A DNA stretch of 64,000 nucleotides from Roridomyces roridus. Taxonomy: Eukaryota; Basidiomycota; Agaricomycetes; Agaricales; Mycenaceae. Every line of letters starts with the position of its first letter. Position 1 is the stretch's first letter. Below the pieces are notes generated by a model. That model was given only the letters and a program-made list of their open reading frames with translations, was not told where the DNA came from and searched no databases. Both the position numbers and the translations under genes were made by a program. Positions 48,184-58,769 of the stretch are shown one piece after another. Location: assembly GCA_029378245.1 (NCBI GenBank), contig JARKIF010000028.1:248001-312000 (forward strand), written 5' to 3'.

Positions 48184-50085
48184 ATGTCCGGCTTTGTCTC
48201 TCCCTCCACGTCGCCTGGCCACGGCGGAACCAGCTACCTCGCAGGATGGCGGTCCAGCGCACGCCGTCCACGCTTCTACTTGGCTGCCACGGGGGTCATG
48301 TGTGTCCTCCTTGTCTCATACGCCCTCTTCTCCCAGCGCTTCACTCCGGAGCATATGGAGCACCCGGATGTCGACTTTGGCATCCACAATCCCCCTCCAC
48401 CACCCCCTTCACGTCCACCTCCCCCCGACCACCCTGAGCCTCCCTCGATACCCGTGATACCCATCGTCGCTGTCCAATCCAGGACGCTCGGCCAAGCTCG
48501 TTCCCGATACGCGCTCAGGCATAATCGGGCACCGCCTCCCGGATACGACGAGTGGTTTCACTGGGCACAGGAGAAAAAGTGCCTCATCGACGAATACCAG
48601 CAGGTGTATCGTGACTTTGAGCCGTTTTACCAGATTGCGGAGACTAATCGCACGCATTTCCTGAATATGATTCGGAGGGGAGTGGATGTGGTGCGTGTTC
48701 CTGCTTTCTTCTTCGAATTGTGCTAACCCCGGTTTAGATTAATGTCGGAAACCGTCCGACGGGATTGGCTAATATCACCATTCGGGGCGGCGAGGCGCTG
48801 GTCGCCAACGACCGGACGTACTTTGACAACGAGTGGCGGGATAGGATCCGCAATGTGCGTTATGCTGTTCGCTTTCCCCTTGACTCTCTGACGTCGAGAC
48901 AAGTTCGTACACTTCCTACCAGACATGGAGATCCTCTTCAACGGCAACGACGAACCGCGCGTCGTATTCGATACCTCCTCTCTCGAGACGCGGGCGAGGG
49001 CGACGGAGATCCACGACGAAACACCATTCGAGATCAAGCCCAAATACACTAACGAGTTTTTCCGCAATCAGAGTGGGTGCAGTGGATGGACGACGGAGGC
49101 GGGTTTTGGGTCCAGCTTGGAGGATATTGCTTGTGCGTTTTCATCCCATCGTCAGTGTCCGCGTCTGATTCGCCGTAGTCATTGCGTCGAGTTCGAGCTC
49201 TGGATTTACGACAGACTTTTGGCCGATGCTGAGTTTCACAAAGGTGCACCCGTGCTTCTCCGATATCCTCTTCCCGAGTCAGGTGCGTCGTCAGCTTCTC
49301 GGGCTACCTTCAGACTCTGAGTACAGCAGTATCACTACGCCTCGTCTTGGTATTCCGGCAAGATCAGCGAACCAAACGACATCGAATGGGCTAAAAAGGA
49401 GCCTAAGCTCTGTACGTTCCTCGCCTTCCCTATATCCCAACCTCTCATCCATTTCTAGATTGGCGCGGAAGCTCCAACGGCGGACACATCGTCGGCCAAA
49501 ACTACCACAACTTCCCTCGCTTCCGACTCGTCACCATCGGCAACGCGCACCCCGATATCATGGACACGCACATCTCAGGTTTCTGGGGCTCGCATTGTAC
49601 GTACGAGTGCGAGGCGCGGCCGATCGAGGAGGAGTATGATATCGGTGACCAGTGGCATATGCCGAGAGAGGCGGTTCATCGGTTCAGGTATGTATTGGAT
49701 GTGGATGGGAATACGTTTTCGGGGAGGTATCTTGGGTTGTTGAAGAGCGGTTCATTGGTTTTCAAGGTGTGTTGCTATTTTTTCATGATATTCTCTTTCT
49801 TGACAAGATCCACTGATACTTGAACGCCAACAGACGACCGGGTTCACAGAATACTTTTCCGACTGGCTCCGTCCCTACGAGCACTACATTCCCGTCAAAG
49901 TAGACCTCTCGGACCTCGTCGACCGCGTCCGATGGGCGATTGACAATGACGACGAAGCCAAGAGGATACAGCAGGCTGGGCAGAGGTTCGCGGAGGAGGT
50001 GATTACTGATGAGCAGAATGATTGTTATTTTGCGGCGGTGCTGCTCGAGTGGGCGAGGTTGCAGCGGATGGCGGAGGAGGTTTAA
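48184..50085 (+). CDS. CAP10-type glycosyltransferase, family GT90 (532 aa)
   Basis: Seven exons (48184-48690, 48738-48854, 48904-49132, 49179-49282, 49330-49411, 49459-49766, 49834-50085) close in one frame. The first ATG is used. Residues about 31-50 (FYLAATGVMCVLLVSYALFS) form a single membrane anchor after a short basic tail, so this is a type II Golgi protein. A Pro-rich stem follows (PPPPPPSRPPPP). The catalytic part has FLPDMEILFNGNDEPR, LYWRGSSNGGH, the run FRYVLDVDGNTFSGR and LGLLKSGSLVFK, and ends with the helix around RIQQAGQRFAEE, all typical of CAP10/GT90 enzymes. Known relatives transfer xylose or glucose to glycans, for example Cryptococcus capsule biosynthesis; the sugar here is not known. 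All key motifs are present. Confidence 0.92.
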
Positions 50086-50300
50086 CTAGATACCCAATAT
50101 ATGGATGGATGTGTCTTAAGCTTGTTTACATAATTGGGCATAATATGGTCTGGTAATTTGCTGGTTTGGCGGCGTGGTTTGGATTGGATGTGCGTTCTTC
50201 GACTTTCTCATCACTGTTGTGTTTTGACATTCATTCCGCCGCCGATGACTGACGGAGATTCTTTGTAGGAATAGGTAAGCTGGATATAATCGCAAGACGA

Positions 50301-53300
50301 CTACTCTACGAAGTGTTCCACCCTCGGCCCTGCCAAACGCGTTCGCACCATTCCAGCTTTCCGTAGATCGGATGTGGTTGGATCCACAACTTGCTCCAAT
50401 TGCTCCTCCAGTTCCGGGTGGTTGCGGTAAAGCCAGATGATGTGGAGCGGGCCCATTCCACTGATGATTTCCTCGTCTCGGGTAGGCTTGCGGAAGACTG
50501 AAAACTGGAGAGAGAGTAGGGATAGTAGGCCGGAGACCACAGTGCCGGCGATGATCTAGACAATGAGTGGGTATGTAGGCCCATGTTCAGTGCAACTCAC
50601 GAAGGCCATGTTGGCCTGCAACGTTGTTCAATGTTTCTTTCCGGAATGCCCGTTCGTCTGGCAACAATCTTGATTTCGAGTCGATGGTTACACTCGTATT
50701 GAGGAGTCCCAGCGAACATCCGAAAATCTGGACCTTGGGCGCACCGCCGGGGCCTGTGATACTAGAGATATCCACCAATGGGCCAGTATTGCCAGCTGAA
50801 TCATAAATGGGGACAGTGCTGTAAAAGACCGCGGACGACGTGAACGCAGGCGAGTCGTTATTCCATGGCAATGCGTATTGCAGCGTGGATATGATCCCTA
50901 TATCTGTGTACATGAACTGTGAGGGCTCGGCAGTTCAATGAACAAATGGAACTCGCCAGTGTACACAGGCCAATACTCCGACCCGAGAATGGTGATCCTA
51001 CCCGACGTTGAATTGACCACCGGATCCGAAAAGTACCCGCAGGTCATGTTGAGTTGAACGGAATCGACGGTGGCGTTGCCTGGTCCAGAGTCTGACATAT
51101 TCAAGACATCGTACAGCACCCCTCCCTCAAGCCCCAGTGTTGGGGAACTTGAGTTGACAAACGGAAGATAAGAGAATGTTGCTTGGGCGTATAGCAGTGG
51201 GCTGTGGCTGGTAAGCTTGTAAACCGGCCTGCATTCATCTCAAAGACAACGAACGCACGTTGGATCCGTCCGAGCCTCCGGACTGGAGAGATTATATCCG
51301 AAAAAGGTGAATGTGGGGATCCCTTGCGTCGTGAACGGGACTAAGACAGTGGACTTGAATACCTGCACCGTGAACAGAGCTGGGGATGTGATATGGAGAG
51401 CCAAGATGCCGGTCAGGTACAGGAAGATAGGGACAACGGCACGGAATGAGGTTCGATGCCACACGGACGAGAGTGCGGACCCGAGTCCCTGCCAAGCAGC
51501 GAAGGTGTCGTGCGTGACAGTGAGCATCTGCGTCTTGCGGAGGCTACGCTTGATGGACAGGGTCTGTGTCAGAAACACGAGCCCGGCTGTGTATATCTGC
51601 AACGAATGAGAAAAGGAAGCATCTATCACAAAGGGCGTACGGTTATAAACACTGTGGCAACCGTGCTGATCAGCCAAGCTACGAGAGATTGTTGCGACAG
51701 GGGAAAAGTAATCTTGTGTTCGATTTCCATAGCACAGCCTACCACAAGGAGCAGATGGATGGCCACCAGTACCGAGTGTAGGGCGGTAGACACCAGGCTC
51801 AAGACCAAATCGGACGACCACGTCGAGCCCAGTCTTTCTGGTTCTTAAGGCTGGTCAGGCTTCGGATGGCCTGAAAGCGTGTGTATCACCTTTCAGACTC
51901 TTTTTGTCGCGGGCACACGTTGCCCCAGAGAGTTCATCCGCGTCCTCTGACATTTCCCAAATCTCCTGCGAGTCCGAAAACCCTCGCGTGCGCGGAGTCC
52001 CATCTATCAATTGTACCCGGAGCATTCCCGCCCGCCGCAGATTCACATCTCTTGGCACTTGCACTTGCTCCAGGTTGGCGGCCGGCTCGGGGTGGTCCCG
52101 GTAGAGCCAGAAGATACTTTGAAGCACGTCTAGCCCGTCAATCTTCGTCGCGCAAGCCTCTTGTTGTCCCAGACGGGAAAATCGCAATGAGAGAGCCAGA
52201 AGAACGAGCGAGGACATCAGGCATTTTACGATCTGAGTGGTATATCAGCGCAAAAATAAACAAACATGACCGCCATAACACTCCACGGACAGAGATAACA
52301 TTTAACTGTCATAGCCCTCAGTCATTTGGCATGATCGATCAGGTTCAGAACGCGGTGGACTCACATCTAAACGATCCTGAATAACGGAGCGTGAGCCGGT
52401 CGCTTGTCCAGCGAGGAGGGAAACATTGAAATTTAAAAGTTGTGCCGAGGACGTGTGCGATGAAAGGGGTGGAACATGACCCACTATGCGGACGCCAATG
52501 ATAGGCACATCATGGTGCGTTGGACTGAGCAAACTCACGTATCCAGAACATCGAGGCCACACTCTTGGCCAACTGGTTTTCGACTTCATGGAGGTAAACG
52601 ACCTGTCGCCGCGTGGTGTTGAACGGGTACAACTCCATTTGCTGCAGCAAAGCACTATGTGATGGGGTTCAAAGGCAGCTTGACTTGGACTCACCGGCAT
52701 CGCTGTATACCACGCTTCCCACTGGATTGAAAAAATCAACTTCAATTGAAAGACCTCCAGGTCGTGCCGCAGTTACGCACAATATCCAGAAACCCGCTCT
52801 GGCCATTTGAGAATGCCGCAGTGGACAAATTATCGAGTTGGCCAGAGAAGGGTAACCACGTCGATGTCTTTTTCTCGAGGGGTATCTCGAGAGCAAACGA
52901 TGTGAGATTGCGTGATTGAGAGTCAACAAAAACCGTTTGTTCGACGAGCCCGAGAGAGCACCGAAAGACCTGAACCGTTTGAGTGCTGAAGTCGATCCAA
53001 GGGGCGGTGTTGTTCTTTGAATCTAAGACTGGGATGCTGGTGTAGAAGAGGGCCGGGGAGGGGAACGTGATGGGGGCGGCTACAATGTCCTCTGGATACA
53101 AGGATTCACCAAATATTTGTCAGGAGAAAGAGGCAAAGTAACGCACTTTGCTCTTTGTGTCGAGTCAATTCCACCGTGGCGATGATATCCTTAGTATCTA
53201 CCAGGCAGAAAAATGAGCTGATCTCGAATCAAACACAAAACCTACCGGGGATGCCCAGAAGGTAGTCCGTTCCACCAACGTTGATACTTTGCGTAGTGGA

Positions 53301-54284
53301 ATTTAAAGCAGTATCCGGTATGTATCCACAGCTGATGTTGAAGCTCGTAGCGTTAACACGCACAGGGCCCGTTCGCGCGTTCGGGAGAGGTACATCGTAC
53401 AGCGTAGCCTCGTAGAGCCCGAGAGCATTATTCGGGGTGAGGAAAGGGAGGAAAGCCAGCGAATCCCCGGCATATTGCCCCGCAGCTGTCCTGATGAGAT
53501 TTGAGTAGGTAATACCCCAAGAGAAGATCAATTTATTGCCGTACAAAATACTGCGTCGATCGCTCTTGTCAACGCCAGAGAAATTGAAAGTGGGCAGGCC
53601 TTGCGTCGAAATGGGCAGGGGTTGATTGACGAAGAGAGACTGCGGCGCGGCTACTCCAGGGAATGCCGTATGGAGAACCGAGATGCTTGCCAGATATGTC
53701 AGGGCGGAGAGAACGCCCAGCGTCGACGCAGGAACGACCCGCTGTTGCCAGAGTCGGAAAAGAGCTGAACCTAGACCTGACCAGGCGACGGCGTTGTCAT
53801 GTGTTGTTGTGAGCAGCTGCCTCCTGTAAAGGTCGCGACGCAGTGCGAGAGACTGCGTGAGGAAGACGAGGGGAGCGGAATACAGCTCAAGACATGGTGA
53901 GTCCACTATAGCCGCGGGACGCATGTCTCATACCGTGATAAAGGTCGTCAAGATCCCCTTGACCAGGCGAGCCACACGTAGTTCTTGATCCACACTGAAA
54001 ATTATCCGGTGTTCCCACTCTTGATGCCACACGACGAGAAGAAGGAACTGGATGGCAACCAGCGCCACGTGCAAGTACAATGCAAGAATACTGCGTTGAC
54101 GAGACGATTCCGTCTCCGTTGGTTCTGCGTCACACCAATGGGTTGAGAATAATCTCGTCGTGGGGAGAACTGATGACGAACCAAGCCCAGGTTTGTCTAA
54201 AAGAGTTTCGCCGGACCCTGTGTCCTCTGTGTCGTCGGGGAGTGAGCGGGCGTGAGTCTCGTGTATTGCCGGGGGGCGATTCAT
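50301..54284 (-). pseudogene. Two-module membrane protein, copy 4 (deletions in both modules)
   Basis: Starts at 54284 (MNRPPAIHETHARS). Module A exons splice as in copy 2 as far as LDIV (about 52790). The next exon is shortened: after WEAWYTAMP about 45 nt before the usual donor are gone, so the frame fits only if an odd donor is used. Module B begins after the junction intron (about 51893-51848) with LVLSLVSTALHSVLVAIH. At about 50640 the ectodomain stops at ERAFRK and jumps to the sequence just before the 15-nt microexon, losing about 0.7 kb and the frame. One intron (donor near 50956) begins with GC instead of GT. The last exon, ending EHFVE at 50301, is preserved. Confidence 0.8.
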
Positions 54285-55339
54285 GGAGAGGGAAGGGGAG
54301 GTGCGAAGGGTTGGGGAACAGGGATGTATGACGGCCTGCATTATAAGTAATGGTGTACCACCGCCTCGCCGGTCTGGATTTCGAGAGGACATCTAAAGGC
54401 CATGAGGAGAGAAGGAAGATTTTGGGGGCAGGGATGACATGGTAGGCATCGCCATGGAGATGAGATAGAAAGAGATCTGTCGAACATGGTTGTGACCAAC
54501 ACCCCTGCCAGCTCGCTGCCCACTGATGAACGGAAACGTACCAAAAATGAGACGACGCCACGATCAAGATTCGGAGGACAGGAGCTGCGTCGGTGCTGAG
54601 GTCAGGCAGGATGTATCCGTGATTGCTTCAGACTAGTCGGACTCACAGTCGAGAGCAAGACACGGCCGCACGTGCGGGACACGAGGATCGTCCAGCGCAG
54701 TGGTAAAGGCCGGAGTCCGCGGGAGAAGCTGTCGTGGCATAGCCTCAGGGATGTTGATTACTCGGAGGAAGTTGATCTCCGAGAGGCGGAGACTGCAGTG
54801 GATGGGAGGCACGATGGATGCAGCGAAGGTACACAGGCTTGATTGAGATGGGAGTCAAGAGCAAGAGAAATGATGGAAATGATGCGCCGAACACAACACG
54901 GGCAAACAACGGGCAAACCGAGTTCCACCAAGCCGATCACAGGCTGATCCCGGCACGAAAGGATGAGCAATGTACTTATATGGGAGTGTAAAGTACAGGA
55001 AATATCGCAGTGTTCTACAGTAAGTCTAGAACGTACACAGCGGGCAAAAGCCAGCGAAGGTCAAAGGGGCCTTTCTTCACAGGCAGTTTCCCCTTGTTTG
55101 CCCGCCGCGGTAGAAAATATAGCAGCTTCACCGCAAGTCGCGCGCAACATCCGCCTGCCAGACGTTGTCGATCGTGTTGGTTAGCGAGACGAGGTAGAGA
55201 TGCTTGAATCGCACGCCGGGAGACGAGGTACTTAGTGTGTGGCAGAACTCGGATCCTCATAAGTATCCGTTTTTATGTTAACGTTGATAGACCGATTCCA
55301 CTTGACGTGCTGGTATCACAGCTAGTAGAATCAAGTCCG
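54285..55339. other. Copy 4 upstream region, with an R2-like copy
   Basis: The near-palindrome CATCGCCATGGAGATG is at 54447-54462. Sequence from about 54540 to 54730 (words accaaaaatgaga, gactagtcgga and acggccgcacg) matches the region upstream of copy 5 at about 63750-63900, so the duplication reaches at least 400 bp beyond the gene. An R2-like stretch lies at about 54834-54940. No gene is supported. Confidence 0.45.
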
Positions 55340-55567
55340 TCAACGAGGAGAACAAAAGATGCACAATCTTCCGCAACGAAATTTTCTGGACACCCAACGG
55401 CGCAAAAATCTAATCACCCACGCCAGGAATGGGCGCGTTCGGCTCCCTATTGCTCAAGTCCCGCATGGAGACGCCCTTCAACTTGGTTGCACTGCCCCGG
55501 GAGGTCGAAAGGCAGGGCGCGTTGCCGGCCATCGACGCAGTCCATTTGGTGGACTTGTCACTGGATC
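55340..55567 (-). pseudogene. Relic of exon 1 of the small gene at 3310-4005
   Basis: Minus-strand sequence matches about 200 nt of that exon. The pieces KWTASMAGNA, GVSMRDLSNREPNAPI and IFAPLGVQKISLR are readable in three frames with a TAG between them. The later exons are missing or unrecognisable. Confidence 0.8.
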
Positions 55568-55636
55568 TCAGCTCCAAACCCACCAATCAAATGTCCGTGG
55601 AGAGTACTTACTAGGCATACCCTCCCAAAGCCTATC

Positions 55637-56120
55637 ATCAATACCAGCTATGTCAGCATGGGAAATGCGTCTCCCCCTCGTTCCTCTCCTCTAACAAATA
55701 GAGCACAAGACCCCGTTCGGCTCGGGTACGGACAATACCACAGGTCCTCTCAGTTTTTCCGCCCACCCATGCTTCCTAGCCTCTCAAGTTAGTCATGGAG
55801 TACGTACGACAGCAATCAAGATAAAGAAGAATTGCACCTCCAACCCTCCCGCCATTCCATCCAGTCTCAAACCTACAAGGACAGAAACCAACTAGGCAGA
55901 TATCAAGTCCGTTAGCATGGGAAATGTGTCTGCTCCTCATCATGTACAATTTGCTAGCCATGAAGCGAAGACCCCGTTCGAATCGGGTACGGACACTGCG
56001 TCGGAAAGGTGTGCGTTTTTTTTCTTCTTGCCGGCCACACTTGCTTCCTGACTCCTCTACTAGTCTTTAGTAATTTACTGGAAATGCAAAACGAAGAAGG
56101 GAAAGAGCTGAAAGAAAGCG
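55637..56120 (+). repeat. Tandem pair of about 255-bp repeats
   Basis: Units begin about 55637 and 55896. Both carry gtcagcatgggaaatg or gttagcatgggaaatg, a run near agaccccgttcg-tcgggtacggaca, and then tttttccgcccaccc or tttcttcttgccggccacac followed by ttgcttcc. A third, more diverged unit is at 47585-47725. They lie in the 3' flank of the minus-strand gene that ends at 56205. Confidence 0.6.
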
Positions 56121-56204
56121 ATATAAAACATACTTTATACGATACAATCCATCCATCCATGCGATACATATAAGAGAGGAAAGGAACAAACGCAAGCCAA
56201 ATTT

Positions 56205-57845
56205 TCACGTCTCGACAGCACCCTGTCCAACCTCCCCATCGACGACGTGAACACTTCCACCGCCCGCGTCCACCGTGACTGTGTGAACGAGACCACCAGC
56301 GCTCGTCTCCCCCTGGCCCTGCGCCTCTGAGTCAACATCCATCGGCATGACCCCCTCCTGCTCCTCAACCATCTCACCCTCGCCCCAAGCCAAAGGCTCC
56401 CTCAAATAAGGCACAGAAGCCCTCTTTCTCCTCGTCGTCGTCCCCTCCCCGCCATCCGTACCAGAACCAGAACTCCCCACAGCAAGCCACGCTTCCTGCT
56501 CGCTCACACTTGGGAAACTTGGCGGAGTCCGCCTTGGAATTGAGTTGAAGTTCATCGTCGTACCGGCTCCAGAGACCCAAGTCCAGGAACCGGAGCTCGT
56601 CGAACTCGAACTCGCAGGCCGATCGCGATGGAGTCCGACCCCAAGGTCCGCGCGTGAGGTGGCGGTACGCCGGAGACGAGGTGCAGAGGAAGATGCAGAG
56701 GTAGATGTTGGGTCGACTAAGGCGGCAGTGGGTGTGGTTTCAGACACGGGTGAAGGCTGGATCGGTATCGAAGTGGGAGCGGTGGGTACAGGTGCAGGCC
56801 CAACATACGGTGCAGGGCCGATATAAGGCACTAACCATGGATCCATCGTGGCCGCTGGCAGGGAAAGAGAGGTGGAAGACATGCCCGGAGCAGTATCGTC
56901 TGTTCGAGAATTTGCGCTACTGTATATCAGCACAAGTCAACTCGAGAAAAGAACACTCACTCGGTAGGTATTATACTCGCCGACGGACCCGGTGGAATAG
57001 TACCGGGGGCAGTAGACCACGCCAGCCTGGCACGCGCGCGATAACGCATGCGCGCACGCATTTGAGAAGTTACCTCACCCAGTTCCTGCTCGTCTTCGGG
57101 AATGGGAGAGGCGGCGATGAGGGGTGGGGGTTGGTCTCCGGGGAATTCGGCATCGAGAGAACGTAGAGGTGAGGGACTGCGTGGACTGTAGCAAGTCTAG
57201 TCAGCATTGGTGGGGAGATTTGAAAGGATACACGCACCGAGCTCGCACTGTCTGCTGCGTGGATATGGGCGGTGATACTGCGGTGGGCAGGAAGGTGTAA
57301 TGAATCTCGCTTTTCGTTGACCGCCGCGTCGATGCCAATGGCGTGCGGTGAGTTCGGCATGGAGTGGTGACGGTTCCGAGGGGGTTGCCACTGCAGATCG
57401 CCGCGATGTCAGTATTCATTCATTTCCGCCCACATCGGCCAAAAGAAAACTCACCAAATTGCGCACCCTACACCGTCGACGGTACATCCACATCCCGGAC
57501 CTCCTCGTAGACCCAGTGCAGCCGCATCCGCAGAATCAAAGTATCGCGTCTCGAGCGGGACAACTACTCGCCCGCCCAACCACCGGCCTCCAGTTCGTAC
57601 AGGACGTACATCGGCATGCACGCGTGAACCACAGCCATTCGACCTCCGTGGGCGCTTACGTGGACGAGCTGGTGTCCCTGATAGCGGTATGGGGAGGAAT
57701 GGGATGGAAGCAGGCGAGTGGGCGGCCCACCAGCCGTCGGGAGAATCGATTTCGGTGACGCAGAAGAGCGGTATGGGGGTGCGAGGGTCTGTCGTGTCGG
57801 CGGAGTCACGGGAGCGGATGGCGACGGCGGAGTCGCTGATGGTAG
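56205..57845 (-). CDS. Pro/Ser/Thr-rich protein, unknown function (5' part uncertain)
   Basis: The 3' part is supported: an exon with FLPTAVSPPISTQQTVRAR, an intron (about 57239-57188), SLDAEFPGDQPPPL and TSQMRARMRYRARARLAW, another intron (about 56972-56925), and a last exon down to the stop at 56205 that is rich in Ser, Thr, Pro and Gly and ends in a Gly/Val-rich tail. It includes MDPWLVPYIGPAPYVGPAP and PMDVDSEAQGQGE. Upstream of about 57420 I find coding-like pieces (YVLYELEAGG, LFCVTEIDSPDGWW) but no set of splice sites that joins them, and no start codon before the MFS relic at 58 kb. The gene may be truncated at its 5' end. No domain is recognised. A relic of the 3' part at 47860 shows it has been duplicated. 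Confidence 0.5.
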
Positions 57846-58035
57846 AATGAGCGGATCAGATGGCTATCATACCCACGCTGCTTCTGACTCTTCACCGTCA
57901 CCCTTCAAGCTTCAAGCCTCAAGACAGGACACCGTCCTTTCGTGTTGGACCAGTCTTTCCGACTCGTCCAGTGCTTCTGCGGTGAGACACCCTCTAGATC
58001 TTGGCGAGGACTCGGATACTAAGTGCTGAGCTCTG

Positions 58036-58445
58036 GCCAGTCACGTACTTATGTACATCGTCTTCTGGGCGCGCCGGTACCCTCCTCTCCAAAGCTATCT
58101 TTCTCTCGACCGCCACCCTCGTCTGGTCAATCGCCACGACATGCCAAGCCGCCGCATTCACCCCCGGCGCACTCTACATCTGCCGCCTCTTCGGACAATA
58201 TATTGCCCTCTATTTCACCTACTGGGACCTCCTGAACAAACTCTCCACACACATCGGGCTCTTAAATTCATCAGCGCCCACTCTCTCGCCGGGGCTTTCG
58301 ACGGGCTCATCTCTCCGGCGTCTTGAGCATCAAACGCCTCTACAGTCTAATGGCGCATTCCCTTCTTCATCAAAGGTATCCCTCGTTCGTCCTCGCGTTC
58401 AGCGTCTTCCTTGTGTCCGCAGACGCGCATGTACTTAAATCATTG
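58036..58445 (+). pseudogene. Relic of the MFS transporter gene
   Basis: Matches exon 4 of the gene at 24386-26313: TLLSKAIFLSTATLVWSIATTCQAA, FTPGALYICRLF, then LYFTYWDLLNKLSTHIGLL and SFVLAFSVFLVSAD across frame changes. The stretch for VGIGEALFGQSM has been deleted, and the rest of the gene is absent. It lies on the strand and at the place expected if the block copy 2 - DUF6593 - MFS was duplicated and inverted. Confidence 0.85.
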
Positions 58446-58499
58446 AGGAGTAACACACTCACATAAGGATCCCCCCTGGTATGTGGCGTCCAATTTCTG

Positions 58500-58690
58500 A
58501 GTCGGGTCAAGTCTCAACCACCCTACTACGCTGTACCCAAATACCCACAGAAGAATCGTACATACCGTGTTTACTTCCCGTTCGAGAGGCAGGATGAGTC
58601 TGAACGATTTTTTTTGTTGATGGCGGTGTTGAAGACGGAGGTGAGGCAGCAGGATGTGCGCTGTTCAACTTTCTCAATATCCTGTTCTGA
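58500..58690 (+). pseudogene. Relic of the DUF6593-like gene behind copy 5
   Basis: VYFPFERQDESERFFLLMAV and LKTEVRQQD match exon 3 of the gene at 23434-24149. A donor-like gtgcgctgttcaactttctc follows. The exons before it are gone. It faces the end of copy 5 (58770), as the intact gene faces copy 2. Confidence 0.8.
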
Positions 58691-58769
58691 GATTCGGAAT
58701 TGTCTGGGCCGGCCGGATGGGAGACTCAATCTTTGTGTAGCATAAATTGGATACGTATCATCAAGACAA

